A DNA stretch of 64,000 nt from Gillisella vitis (GCF_014204625.1 NZ_JACHLU010000012.1:1-64000); one strand, 5' to 3'; shown: positions 27,655 through 36,672, numbered from the stretch's first letter. Numbers and translations: made by a program. Notes: generated from the sequence alone by a model not told the origin.

Positions 27655-30197
27655 GTGTGTTTTTACAGCGTCTCACCACAGCCTTTCGGCTGGCCTTGCG
27701 CGAAATGCGCGGCGGCTTGAAGGGGTTTTATATTTTTCTCGCCTGCATTGCCCTTGGCACCGGGGCCATTGCCGCCGTGAACTCCATCTCCACCTCCATC
27801 ACACGCTCCATTGCCAGTCAGGGGCAATCGCTGCTGGGGGCCGACATCCGGTTCGAATTGAACAACCGCGAAGCCAATCCGCAAGAGGCCAGCTTTCTTC
27901 AGGCGCTGGGCGTGGTCTCTGTCTCCACCGGCCTGCGCTCCATGGCCCGTCTGCCGGATGGCTCCGACCAGTCTCTGGTTGAAATCAAGGCCGTTGATAG
28001 CGCATATCCACTATACGGCACTTTCAAAGCTGACCCGGATCGTCCCCTGCCGGATTTGCTCGGCAAAACTGGCGATTCCTACGGCGCGGTAGCAGCACCC
28101 CTGCTGCTGGATCGCCTTCGCCTGAAAGTGGGCGATACTCTGCTGGTCGGCTCGGTCAAGCTGATCATCACCGGCACCATTGGCACCGAGCCGGATGCGG
28201 TGTCGGAAGGGTTTGGCTTTGCGCCGCGACTGATCACCAGCAATGCGGCGCTAAGCGCCTCTGGTCTCATACAGACAGGCAGCCTTGTTGAACACGTCTA
28301 CAAGATCAGACTGAAGCCGGATGCGCCGCAACTCAACACCATTCAGGATCAGGCAAAGGCCACATTTCCCGATGCTGGCTGGTCGATCCGCACCAGTGAA
28401 CGGGCCGCGCCAAACCTGACCGAAAACATCACCCGCTTTTCGCAATTCCTGACGCTTGTTGGCCTCACCGCCTTGATCGTTGGTGGCGTTGGCGTGGCCA
28501 ATGCCGTGCGCGCCTTTCTCGACAGCAAGCGCAGTGTGATTGCAACGCTGAAATGCCTTGGCGCACCCGCATCCATTGTGGTGATGGTCTATCTTTTTCA
28601 GATCATGCTGATCGCCAGCATTGGCATCGCCCTTGGGCTGATCATCGGCGTCGTTTCCCCATGGATTGCCAGCTCCTATCTGACCCAATTCCTGCCGATC
28701 AAAGCCGATCTGACGATCTATCCGCGCGCGCTCATTCTGGCGCTGGTGTTTGGTGCCCTCACCACACTGGCCTTTGCCGCCATGCCGCTTGGCCATGCGC
28801 GTGAAGTGCCTGCCACCGCTCTGTTTCGGGAACAGGGTTTTGAGACCCGCCGTCTGCCATCATGGCCTTATCTTTTGGTCGCGGCACTTTCCATTGCAGC
28901 TCTGGGCGGGCTTGCCATTGTCACCGCCTATGATCGCCGTCTGGCGCTGTTTTTCCTGATTGCCATGGCTGCAAGCTTTGTTGTGCTGCGGCTGGTGGCC
29001 TATGGTGTGGCGGCACTTGCGCGCCGAAGCCCGCGGCTTCCCTCGCCTGCGCTGCGGCTGGCGGTGGGCAATATCCATCGGCCCGGCGCGCTGACGCCAT
29101 CTGTCATCCTGTCGCTGGGGCTGGGGCTGGCGCTTTTGGTGACGCTTGCGATGATTGATGGCAATCTGCGCCGCAATCTCACCGGCACGCTCTCGGAAAA
29201 AGCCCCGAATTTCTTCTTTGTCGATATTCAGCGCGACCAGTTGGACAGTTTTCGAAACACGCTGAAAGCGCAGGCACCAGACGGCAAAATCACCGAAGTG
29301 CCGATGTTGCGTGGCCGTATCACCGCCTTTAACGGGCAGGATGTGGCAAAGATCAATGTACCGCCAGAAGGACGCTGGGTGCTGCGCGGCGACCGTGGCA
29401 TCACCTATGAAACCGAGCTGCCGAAAAACGCCTCCATCACAGAAGGCGCGTGGTGGGCACCCGACTACAAAGGCGAGCCGCTGGTGTCCTTTTCCGCACA
29501 GGAAGCGCAGGAACTGGGCCTCAAGCTGGGCGATACCGTCACCGTCAATGTTCTTGGCCGCAGTATCACCGCCAAAATCGCCAATTTCCGTAAAGTGGAC
29601 TGGCAATCGCTGTCGATCAATTTCGTCATGGTGTTCTCGCCCAACACCTTTGCCGGTGCGCCGCACGCATGGATTGCCACACTGACCGAGCCGAGCGCCA
29701 GCCCCGCCCAGGAAGCCGACATTCTGCGCACCGTGACCAAAGCCTTCCCGACCATCACCAGCGTACGGGTCAAGGATGCGCTGGATGTGGTCAATGATCT
29801 GGTGGGGCAATTGGCCACCGCCATTCGTGCCGCCGCGGCCATTGCGCTGATTTCTTCGGTTCTGGTGCTGTCCGGTGCGCTGGCGGCAGGCAATCGCGGC
29901 CGCACCCATGATGCCGTGATCCTGAAAACACTGGGTGCCACCCGCCCCATGCTCATTCGCGCCTTCACCTATGAATATCTGCTGCTGGGGCTGGCAACAG
30001 CCATTTTCGCGCTGCTGGCGGGCAGTGTTGCGGGATGGTACGTGGTCAGCCAGATCATGAAACTGCCCGCCACCTTTCTGCCCAGTGTTGCCATCACCAC
30101 CGTGGCGTTAGCGCTTGTGACCACCATTGGCATCGGACTGGTGGGGACATGGCGGGTGCTTGGCCAAAAGGCAGCCCCCGTGCTGAGAGAGCTATGA
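27651..30197 (+). CDS. ABC transporter permease, YbbP/FtsX type
   Basis: The 848-residue inner membrane protein has an N-terminal helix (about residues 20-45), a large periplasmic domain, two FtsX modules with four-helix bundles (LTALIVGGVGVANAVRAFLDS begins the first; AIRAAAAIALISSVLVLSGALA the second) and about ten transmembrane segments in all. It is the partner of the YbbA-like ATPase by 4-bp overlap. The family is thought to move lipids or lipoprotein-like substrates from the outer leaflet; the substrate here is not known. Length is normal. Confidence 0.92.
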   Translation: MSVFLQRLTTAFRLALREMRGGLKGFYIFLACIALGTGAIAAVNSISTSITRSIASQGQSLLGADIRFELNNREANPQEASFLQALGVVSVSTGLRSMARLPDGSDQSLVEIKAVDSAYPLYGTFKADPDRPLPDLLGKTGDSYGAVAAPLLLDRLRLKVGDTLLVGSVKLIITGTIGTEPDAVSEGFGFAPRLITSNAALSASGLIQTGSLVEHVYKIRLKPDAPQLNTIQDQAKATFPDAGWSIRTSERAAPNLTENITRFSQFLTLVGLTALIVGGVGVANAVRAFLDSKRSVIATLKCLGAPASIVVMVYLFQIMLIASIGIALGLIIGVVSPWIASSYLTQFLPIKADLTIYPRALILALVFGALTTLAFAAMPLGHAREVPATALFREQGFETRRLPSWPYLLVAALSIAALGGLAIVTAYDRRLALFFLIAMAASFVVLRLVAYGVAALARRSPRLPSPALRLAVGNIHRPGALTPSVILSLGLGLALLVTLAMIDGNLRRNLTGTLSEKAPNFFFVDIQRDQLDSFRNTLKAQAPDGKITEVPMLRGRITAFNGQDVAKINVPPEGRWVLRGDRGITYETELPKNASITEGAWWAPDYKGEPLVSFSAQEAQELGLKLGDTVTVNVLGRSITAKIANFRKVDWQSLSINFVMVFSPNTFAGAPHAWIATLTEPSASPAQEADILRTVTKAFPTITSVRVKDALDVVNDLVGQLATAIRAAAAIALISSVLVLSGALAAGNRGRTHDAVILKTLGATRPMLIRAFTYEYLLLGLATAIFALLAGSVAGWYVVSQIMKLPATFLPSVAITTVALALVTTIGIGLVGTWRVLGQKAAPVLREL

Positions 30198-30290
30198 TTG
30201 GATTTGCGGCCCAATGACGCTTTCATTACCGGAGTTTAAGGCAAAAGCTCTTGTATCAGAGGCATAATAGCCACATATTGAAGCTACGCA

Positions 30291-30356
30291 TGCTGGAGCT
30301 CCGCAGCGGCGCTTGGGACCGAAGTCCCGCACCGTGAACAACCCGGAGCTTATATG
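30291..30356 (+). ncRNA. Candidate ybhL leader RNA
   Basis: Directly upstream of the BI-1 gene, AGCTCCG (30297-30303) pairs with CGGAGCT (30344-30350). Inside, CGG (30307-30309) pairs with CCG (30332-30334), and GGGAC-CGAA-GTCCC (30315-30328) forms a stable hairpin. A conserved ybhL leader is known upstream of ybhL in Rhizobiales; position and stem layout fit, but I could not compare with the family model. The outer stem ends 10 bases before the ribosome-binding site AGAGG, so an effect on translation is plausible. Confidence 0.65.
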
Positions 30357-30366
30357 AGAGGAAAAA

Positions 30367-31137
30367 ATGTCTGATTTTCGCAATTATCAGGCTCAGACGG
30401 GCGCTCGCACCAATGAGATGATCGATCAGGGCCTTCGCACCTACATGCTCAAGGTTTATAACCTGATGGGCCTGGGCCTGGCGATTACCGGTGTTGCCGC
30501 CTATCTGATTGCAATGCTGGCCACCACGACAGATCCGGCGCAGGCCGTGGGTCAGTTTGGCAACGGCATCATGCTCACAAGCCTTGGCGCTGCACTCTAC
30601 GGCAGCCCGCTGAAATGGGTCGTGATGCTCGCTCCCGTGGGTCTGGTGTTTTTCCTGAGCTTTAAAATCCAGTCGATGAGCGTATCAGCCGCCCGCACAA
30701 CATTTCTGGTCTATGCCGGTCTTGTTGGCCTGTCACTGTCGTCCATCCTGCTGATGTACACCGGCGAGAGCGTTGTCCAGACCTTCTTTGTCACAGCCGC
30801 ATCTTTTGGTGCCCTGTCGCTCTATGGCTACACCACAAAGCGCAACCTGTCGGCCATGGGTTCGTTCATGATGATGGGTCTGTTCGGCTTGATCATCGCG
30901 TCTGTGGTCAACATTTTCCTGCAATCGTCAGCCATGGCGTTTGCTATATCGGCTCTTGGCGTCGTGATCTTTGCGGGCCTGACCGCTTACGACACCCAGA
31001 AGATCAAGGAAATGTACTTTGAGCGTGATGGCGCAGACACCGCTGGCCGCAAGGCCATCATGGGCGCGCTGACCCTCTACCTCGACTTCATCAACCTGTT
31101 CCTGTTCCTGCTCCGCTTCATGGGCGACCGTCGCTAA
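30367..31137 (+). CDS. ybhL: Bax inhibitor-1 family membrane protein (YbhL-like)
   Basis: The 256-residue protein has seven hydrophobic helices and the BI-1 family end LTAYDTQKIKEMYFE...LTLYLDFINLFLFLLRF, including the conserved Asp pair thought to form the pH-sensing centre. It is an inner membrane protein of the UPF0005 group, possibly a calcium-leak channel like its structurally known relative. AGAGG 8 bases upstream supports the start. Transcribed alone, between a structured leader and a strong terminator. Confidence 0.93.
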   Translation: MSDFRNYQAQTGARTNEMIDQGLRTYMLKVYNLMGLGLAITGVAAYLIAMLATTTDPAQAVGQFGNGIMLTSLGAALYGSPLKWVVMLAPVGLVFFLSFKIQSMSVSAARTTFLVYAGLVGLSLSSILLMYTGESVVQTFFVTAASFGALSLYGYTTKRNLSAMGSFMMMGLFGLIIASVVNIFLQSSAMAFAISALGVVIFAGLTAYDTQKIKEMYFERDGADTAGRKAIMGALTLYLDFINLFLFLLRFMGDRR

Positions 31138-31163
31138 TCCAGCGGAACAGGCCAAATGAGGAT

Positions 31164-31189
31164 CGGGCGGCCTTCGGGCCGCCCTTTTT
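31164..31189 (+). terminator. Rho-independent terminator of ybhL
   Basis: GGGCGGCC / GGGCCGCCC with a TTC loop is followed by TTTTTG. The terminal segment GCCGCCCTTTTTGTCTC is then repeated at once (17-base tandem duplication ending near 31212). Confidence 0.92.
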
Positions 31190-31284
31190 GTCTCGCCGCC
31201 CTTTTTGTCTCCATGCCAATTCACATCTTGCGACCCGGCAACTCTTGTGAAAAGAAGCAGCATCAACAATCAAGCTGCCATGCC

Positions 31285-31842
31285 ATGACCTTTTCTCTTC
31301 GCGCCGCAACACACGCAGACATCGCCAGTATTACCGAAATTTATCGACAATCCGTTCTTGGTGGCACAGCCTGTTATGAAATTGCGCCGCCCGACAAAGC
31401 CGAAATGGCGCGGCGCATGGACGCAATCCTGTCCCAATCCTATCCCTACATTGTTGCCGAGCACGAAGATGGCCACTTGCTGGGCTATGCCTATGCCGGC
31501 CCATTTCGCACACGGCCTGCCTATCGCTGGCTGGTGGAGGATTCTATTTATCTGGCCACTGACGCGCAAGGCAAAGGTGTCGGTAAAGCCTTGCTAAAGG
31601 CATTGATCGAGCAATGCACCGCCCTTGGCTTTCGGCAGATGATTGCCGTCATCGGTGGCGCAAGCCCCGCATCCATCGGCGTTCATGCCGGTCAAGGCTT
31701 TCGCCATTCTGGTGGCATCACTGGCTCAGGCTTCAAGATGGGCCAGTGGCTCGATACAGTCTTCATGCAGCGGACACTGGGTGAAGGCAATCAAACCCTG
31801 CCGGATGAGGCGGCCTATCCCGGCAGCCTGTTCAAAGGCTAG
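31285..31842 (+). CDS. GNAT acetyltransferase, phosphinothricin acetyltransferase-like
   Basis: The 185-residue protein starts MTFSLRAATHADIASITEIYR and follows the Pat family closely: SVLGGTACYE, GYAYAGPFRTRPAYRW, the acetyl-CoA loop DAQGKGVGKALLKALIE and GASPASIGVH. Family members acetylate phosphinothricin, methionine sulfoximine or related compounds. The chromosomal rhizobial copies probably act on amino-acid analogues, which is inference. A longer frame to 31156 runs through the ybhL terminator and is rejected. Confidence 0.9.
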   Translation: MTFSLRAATHADIASITEIYRQSVLGGTACYEIAPPDKAEMARRMDAILSQSYPYIVAEHEDGHLLGYAYAGPFRTRPAYRWLVEDSIYLATDAQGKGVGKALLKALIEQCTALGFRQMIAVIGGASPASIGVHAGQGFRHSGGITGSGFKMGQWLDTVFMQRTLGEGNQTLPDEAAYPGSLFKG

Positions 31843-31851
31843 CCTCAGTCA

Positions 31852-32168
31852 GGTTCAAATTGAACCAGAGTACACGACGCGAGTATTTTTTGGGCTTCGC
31901 ACCCCCTCATCCGGCTGCCGCCACCTTCTCCCCGCAGGGGAGAAGACGGAAAGAACAGCAACGGTCATGGGTTCCTCGCCCTAAAGCCTGTCGCAGTGAA
32001 TAGGATTCACTGCGACAGGCTTTAGCTTTTTTGTTTTTCGCATGTACGTTATCGTTTTATTGAGGACAATAAAACGCGACATGCTTTAGCGGGGAGAGGT
32101 CCGCCGAGCAAAGCGGAGGCGGGGTGAGGAGGAGCCAAGCACTCAAAGCTAAAATGTCGTGTACTCTG
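31852..32168. repeat. Nested palindromic repeat cluster
   Basis: Most of this gap is repeat DNA. An outer pair, CAGAGTACACGAC (31866-31878) and GTCGTGTACTCTG (32156-32168), encloses two diverged inverted arms (31896-31940 and about 32089-32132), rich in CCTC/GAGG. Inside lies a segment bounded by CTAAAGC and GCTTTAG (31981-32089). It starts with a near-perfect 45-base palindrome (31981-32025, 20-bp arms) and ends with GTTTTATTG / CAATAAAAC (32054-32076). GGTTCAAATTGAACC (31852-31866) lies at the left edge. No gene is visible. Confidence 0.8.
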
Positions 32169-32257
32169 ATATTGAGCCAGACAGACTCTCAATATCTTTG
32201 CTTTCGTTTGTCTTATCGGGAAAACCGGAGTCCACTTTTCCCTGACAAACTCTCATC
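32169..32257. repeat. Dispersed repeat (TCGGGAAAACCGG family), copy A
   Basis: The stretch 32206-32254 contains GTTTGTCTTATCGGGAAAAC followed by CGG, a CCACTTTTCCC core and a final ACAAACTC. Inverted relatives lie at 33846-33915 and 46422-46481. A 9-bp hairpin GATATTGAG / CTCAATATC (32168-32196) precedes it. The end of the repeat touches the DUF2794 stop and may act in 3' end formation. Confidence 0.75.
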
Positions 32258-32656
32258 CTACTCGACCAGTTTCAAAACCTTGTCGAACACTTTCAGCACC
32301 TGCCGCAGATCATGCCCGCGCTTGAGAACCATGCCGTTGGTGTTGATCACTGAAAATGCACCCTGCTTGGCCGCCAGTTTCGGATTTTTCTCAATCCGGT
32401 AAAGCGGCATCTCGCCGGAACGCTTGAAGACAGAAAACACCGCCTTGTCCTTGAGGTGATCCAGCGCATAATCGCGCCAATCACCCTCGCCCACCATGCG
32501 GCCATAGACCCACAGAATGGCATCCAGCTCCTTTCGATGAAAAGTCACCGGCAACGGTTCACTCTTTTGGCGGTAATCGCGCAGATCAATGACTGGGGCG
32601 GCGCTGCTTTCGGGCCGCTCACGCCCCTCACGGGATAAATCCGGCTGATCAGTCAT
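32258..32656 (-). CDS. DUF2794 family protein
   Basis: The 132-residue soluble protein matches the alphaproteobacterial DUF2794 pattern: PVTFHRKELDAILWVYGRMVGEGDWRDYALD and a C-terminal FSVINTNGMVLKRGHDL (given here in parts). Function is unknown. AGGAG 5 bases before ATG 32656 decides the start, and the longer frame to 32755 is not needed. It stands alone, downstream of a structured gap. Confidence 0.87.
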   Translation of the reverse strand: MTDQPDLSREGRERPESSAAPVIDLRDYRQKSEPLPVTFHRKELDAILWVYGRMVGEGDWRDYALDHLKDKAVFSVFKRSGEMPLYRIEKNPKLAAKQGAFSVINTNGMVLKRGHDLRQVLKVFDKVLKLVE

Positions 32657-32826
32657 ACTGGCTCCTTCATGCATATCGATGACAAACCTATGACAGTGTG
32701 CCTGAGGAGCGCAAAATTGCAAGGGCCGGGATTTTTCAACAGTAATCCTTGCCACTCTTGGAAAGTTTTTTGCTCCGCCCCATTTTGGTCAAAACAGCGC
32801 CCCATTTTTAGAGCCATGTCCTGAAA

Positions 32827-32900
32827 TGACGCGCAAGCGTCAGGGTCCGGTCTGATATATTGACCCCTTACCCCCAGCCCCAATATATTGGGCCGGACCC
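32827..32900. repeat. Compound palindromic structure 3' of the DUF1223 gene
   Basis: TGACGC-GCAA-GCGTCA (32827-32842) is a 6-bp hairpin with a GNRA loop. It abuts GGGTCCGG (32843-32850), which pairs with CCGGACCC (32893-32900). The 12-base palindrome CCAATATATTGG (32880-32891) lies inside this pair. It may be a terminator-like or dispersed element; no T tract follows on either strand. Confidence 0.5.
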
Positions 32901-32953
32901 GCTTTAATAGCTTGGCTTTTGTAAAATGGCTCAGATCAGCAAGCAGTCCTGCA

Positions 32954-33745
32954 TCACGGCGCAGAAACAGGCTGCACATGCGCGGCAGAAGGCACCAGCA
33001 CCATGGTCGCACCCATAATTTTGCCCGGATCGCCCGCAGGGGTTGATGCTTGCAGCAAAACGGCAAAGCCGTCACAACCATCGTTACGCAACACTTTGGA
33101 GGGCAGCGAAATCGTCATGTCATTGCCGCGCCACATACCAACAGACTGAATATCTGTGACGCTGTTCAAATACGTGATTCGCTGACCTTTGTTCTCGCCT
33201 TTGAGAACGTCGACATCCTTGCGCTGCTTGAAATAGACCACAACAACATCGGCCTGCCCCTCTCCACTGCCGATGTTGACAGCAAGTTCGTCACCACGAA
33301 TAGCCGCATTGACCTTCACCGTCAGACCGTCGCCGCTGGTTTTCAAACTCTCCATTTTGCCAGAGAGAGCCTGTGAATCCGTGCCCTTCATTTGCACACG
33401 GCCATTCAGCACGGCTTGCGGCGTATAAACACCGCTGCGGCCAAAGCTTCTGGCATAGGCATATTGCCGTGCCGTATTGTCGGCAGAGCCAAGTGTGTCA
33501 GTCCAGCCACGATAATTCCAGTAATCCACATGATAGGCCAGCGCGACAACATCCGGCTGGTTCGCAAGGCGCTCAAAAGCACGATCTGCCGGCGGACACG
33601 AGACACACCCTTGCGAGGTAAAAAGCTCGACAACACCCTTGAGTGGCCGGGCTTCTTGCGCCATCGCCACAGACATGCCGGTCGCGCCAACGACGAATAT
33701 CGCCATCATGCGCACTGCAATTTTCACAAGTTTTGTCAGAACCAT
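32954..33745 (-). CDS. DUF1223 exported thioredoxin-like protein
   Basis: The 263-residue protein has a signal peptide (about residues 1-29, cleavage near AMA-QEA). A thioredoxin-like core follows, with ELFTSQGCVSCPPADRAFE, giving a CxxC pair (Cys47, Cys50). AYHVDYWNYRGWTD and GVYTPQAVLNGR are further DUF1223 hallmarks. It is presumably a periplasmic redox or chaperone-like protein; its substrate is unknown. The first codon of the longest frame is TTG, so ATG 33745 is chosen. The neighbouring acnA and ccm genes do not indicate a shared operon. Confidence 0.87.
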   Translation of the reverse strand: MVLTKLVKIAVRMMAIFVVGATGMSVAMAQEARPLKGVVELFTSQGCVSCPPADRAFERLANQPDVVALAYHVDYWNYRGWTDTLGSADNTARQYAYARSFGRSGVYTPQAVLNGRVQMKGTDSQALSGKMESLKTSGDGLTVKVNAAIRGDELAVNIGSGEGQADVVVVYFKQRKDVDVLKGENKGQRITYLNSVTDIQSVGMWRGNDMTISLPSKVLRNDGCDGFAVLLQASTPAGDPGKIMGATMVLVPSAAHVQPVSAP

Positions 33746-33845
33746 CAAAATCGACCCGTCATATCACCGCAGAAAACTGGCTGCATTGCCCTTTATGATC
33801 TATAGGATACGCATAGCACGGATCAATACCAAGTCACGTTGGGGT

Positions 33846-33915
33846 GAGCCAGTCCTATAGAGTGCGCCAGAGAAAAGTGGAGCCCGATTTTCCCGATAGG
33901 ACAGACTCAAACAGA
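33846..33915. repeat. Dispersed repeat (TCGGGAAAACCGG family), copy B
   Basis: On the minus strand this reads CTATCGGGAAAATCGGGCTC followed by CACTTTTC, then a GCGCACTCTATAGGACT end. It is colinear with copies at 32206 and 46422. It lies between the DUF1223 promoter region and the acnA terminator. Confidence 0.75.
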
Positions 33916-33922
33916 TTTGAAT

Positions 33923-33958
33923 CAAAAAAGCCGCTGATGTTGCCACCAGCGGCTTCTG
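33923..33958 (-). terminator. Terminator of acnA
   Basis: Read on the minus strand, AGCCGCTG / CAGCGGCT with a 9-base loop is followed by TTTTTTGATTC. It starts about 20 bases after the acnA stop. Confidence 0.9.
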
Positions 33959-33978
33959 TTTTATCGGCCAGACCTTGC

Positions 33979-36672
33979 TCAGGCAGCCAGATCGCGCAGA
34001 ACGGTCTGCAAGATGCCACCGTTGTTCACATAGGTCACTTCATCGAGTGTATCGATGCGGCATACCAGCGGAACATCCTTCACCGTGCCGTCAGCATAGG
34101 TGATCTTGGCAATCTTGGTTTCGCGCGGCTTGATCTCGCCTTCCAGACCTTCGATGGTGACGGTTTCGTCGCCCTTCAGGTTGAGGCTGGCCCAGGTGGT
34201 GCCTTCCTCGAAGCAGAAAGGCACAACGCCCATGCCCACCAGATTGGAGCGGTGAATACGCTCGAACGACTGAGCGATGACAGCGCGAACGCCAAGCAGG
34301 TTGGTGCCCTTGGCAGCCCAGTCACGCGAGGAGCCGTTACCGTATTCCACGCCCGCAAAGATCACCAGCGGAACACCTGCTTCCTTGTACTTCATGGCCG
34401 CATCGTAAATCGACATTTCTTCCTTGGACGGATATTCGATGGTGTAGCCACCTTCCTTACCGTTTGGTCCAAGCATGTGATTGCGAATACGGATATTGGC
34501 AAACGTGCCGCGCATCATCACTTCGTGGTTACCGCGACGGGTGCCGTACTGGTTGAAGTCGGCCACCGCAACGCCATGATCCAGCAAGTAAGCGCCCGCA
34601 GGCGAAGCCGCCTTGATGGAGCCAGCTGGCGAGATATGGTCGGTGGTGATCTTGTCGCCGAACAGGCCGAGAACGCGGGCGTTCTCGATGTTCTTGAGAC
34701 CTGTGCCAGTCTTGCCCATGCCCACGAAGTAAGGTGGATTCTGAACGTAGGTGGAGTTGTCGTCCCAGGCATAGGTCTGGCCAGCAGGAACCTGAACGGC
34801 CTGCCAGTTTTCGTCGCCCTTGAACACGTCAGCATACTTGCTTTCATACAGCTCGCGGGTAACGTATTTCAGGATGAATTCCTGAATTTCCTTGGAGGTT
34901 GGCCAGATGTCCTTGAGGAACACTGGATTGCCATCCTGATCTTCGCCCAGAGGCTCCGTGGTCAGATCCTTCTGGACCGAACCAGCCAGCGCGTAAGCAA
35001 CAACCAGTGGCGGAGAAGCCAGATAGTTGGCCTGAACGTCCGGCGAGATACGGCCTTCAAAGTTACGGTTGCCCGAAAGCACGCCCGCGGTGATCAGGCC
35101 CTTGTCGTTGATGGTCTTGGAGATCGGCGCTGGCAGCGGGCCAGAGTTACCGATGCAGGTGGTGCAGCCGAAACCAACGAGGTTGAAGCCGATTGCATCA
35201 AGCGATTCCTGCAAGCCAGACTTGGCCAGATATTCACCAACCACCTGCGATCCCGGTGCCAGCGAGGTCTTGACCCATGGCTTGGACTTCAGACCCTTGG
35301 CAACAGCATTGCGGGCCAGAAGGCCAGCCGCAATCAACACGCTCGGGTTGGAGGTGTTGGTGCAAGAGGTGATCGCGGCAATGGCAACATCGCCATGACC
35401 AATATCATAATCCGTGCCTTCAACAGCGTAACGGTTGTTGAGCTGACCGGGCTTTTTATAGTCGTTTTCCAGCGCCGTTGCGAAGTTTGGTGCAATGGTT
35501 TCCAGAGGCAGACGGCCTTCCGGACGCTTTGGACCGGCCATGGATGGCACAACATCGCCAAGGTCGAGTTCCAACGTGTCGGTAAACACCAGCTCGGAAC
35601 CATCGCCTTCACGCCACATGCCTTGCGCCTTGGAATAGGCTTCAACCAGTGCAATCCGGTCCGTGGTGCGGCCAGACATGGTGAGATAGTTGATGGTTTC
35701 GCCGTCAACCGGGAAGAAGCCGCAGGTTGCGCCGTATTCTGGACCCATATTGCCAATGGTGGCGCGGTCAGCCAGCGACATCGAATCCAGGCCGGGGCCG
35801 AAGAATTCAACGAATTTGGAAACAACGCCCTTCTTGCGCAGCATCTGCACAACGGTCAGCACGAGGTCGGTGGCAGTGACGCCTTCCTTGACTTTGCCGG
35901 TCAGCTTGAAGCCGATAACTTCAGGCAACAGCATGGAAACTGGCTGGCCAAGCATGGCCGCTTCAGCTTCGATACCGCCCACGCCCCAGCCCAACACGCC
36001 CAGACCATTGATCATGGTGGTGTGGCTGTCGGTGCCGACGCAGGTGTCAGGATAGGCGGTGGTTTCGCCGTCTTCGTCCTTGGTCCAGACCGTCTGGCCG
36101 AGGTATTCGAGATTGACCTGGTGACAGATGCCGGTGCCCGGAGGAACAACACGGAAGTTTTTGAACGCCTGCTGGCCCCACTTGAGGAAGCGGTAACGCT
36201 CGCCGTTGCGCTCATATTCCAGCTCAACGTTGCGGGCAAAAGCGGTTGGCGTGCCGAACTCGTCGACGATAACCGAGTGGTCGATGACGAGGTCAACAGG
36301 AACCAGCGGGTTGATCTTTTCAGGATCGCCACCGAGGTTCACCATAGCGTCACGCATGGCAGCCAGATCGACCACGGCAGGAACGCCGGTGAAGTCCTGC
36401 ATCAGCACGCGGGCCGGGCGGTAAGCGATTTCATTGCCAGCGGTGCCCTTGTCAACGAGCCAGGCAGCAACGTTTTCAATGTCAGCCTTGGTGACGGAGC
36501 GGCCGTCTTCATTGCGCAGCAGGTTTTCCAACAGCACCTTCATGGAGTAAGGCAGCTTGGAAACACCAGCAAGGCCGTTCGCTTCGGCCTTCGGGATACT
36601 GTAGTAGACATAATCTTTACCATCGACGGTAAGCGTCGACCGGCAATTGAAACTGTCAAGTGACTTGGACAA
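33979..36672 (-). CDS. acnA: Aconitate hydratase A
   Basis: The TCA-cycle enzyme interconverts citrate and isocitrate through a [4Fe-4S] cluster. The 897-residue product contains the cluster ligands in TSCTNTSNPSVL and GCTTCIGNSGP, and the active-site segments GVLGWGVGGIEAEAAMLG and EYGNGSSRDWAAKG. There is no ATG at the expected position. A TTG at 36672-36670 gives the rhizobial N-terminus (M)SKSLDSFNCRSTL and the usual length, so a TTG start is called. Upstream in-frame codons belong to a long non-family extension. It is divergent from ccmA with 224 bases between, and highly expressed codon use is evident. Confidence 0.95.
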   Translation of the reverse strand: MSKSLDSFNCRSTLTVDGKDYVYYSIPKAEANGLAGVSKLPYSMKVLLENLLRNEDGRSVTKADIENVAAWLVDKGTAGNEIAYRPARVLMQDFTGVPAVVDLAAMRDAMVNLGGDPEKINPLVPVDLVIDHSVIVDEFGTPTAFARNVELEYERNGERYRFLKWGQQAFKNFRVVPPGTGICHQVNLEYLGQTVWTKDEDGETTAYPDTCVGTDSHTTMINGLGVLGWGVGGIEAEAAMLGQPVSMLLPEVIGFKLTGKVKEGVTATDLVLTVVQMLRKKGVVSKFVEFFGPGLDSMSLADRATIGNMGPEYGATCGFFPVDGETINYLTMSGRTTDRIALVEAYSKAQGMWREGDGSELVFTDTLELDLGDVVPSMAGPKRPEGRLPLETIAPNFATALENDYKKPGQLNNRYAVEGTDYDIGHGDVAIAAITSCTNTSNPSVLIAAGLLARNAVAKGLKSKPWVKTSLAPGSQVVGEYLAKSGLQESLDAIGFNLVGFGCTTCIGNSGPLPAPISKTINDKGLITAGVLSGNRNFEGRISPDVQANYLASPPLVVAYALAGSVQKDLTTEPLGEDQDGNPVFLKDIWPTSKEIQEFILKYVTRELYESKYADVFKGDENWQAVQVPAGQTYAWDDNSTYVQNPPYFVGMGKTGTGLKNIENARVLGLFGDKITTDHISPAGSIKAASPAGAYLLDHGVAVADFNQYGTRRGNHEVMMRGTFANIRIRNHMLGPNGKEGGYTIEYPSKEEMSIYDAAMKYKEAGVPLVIFAGVEYGNGSSRDWAAKGTNLLGVRAVIAQSFERIHRSNLVGMGVVPFCFEEGTTWASLNLKGDETVTIEGLEGEIKPRETKIAKITYADGTVKDVPLVCRIDTLDEVTYVNNGGILQTVLRDLAA

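Noticed and set aside
33844-36663. Very long plus-strand open frame opposite acnA
   Set aside because: It mirrors acnA codon bias, has no family features and no ribosome-binding site; a typical antisense shadow of a strongly biased gene.
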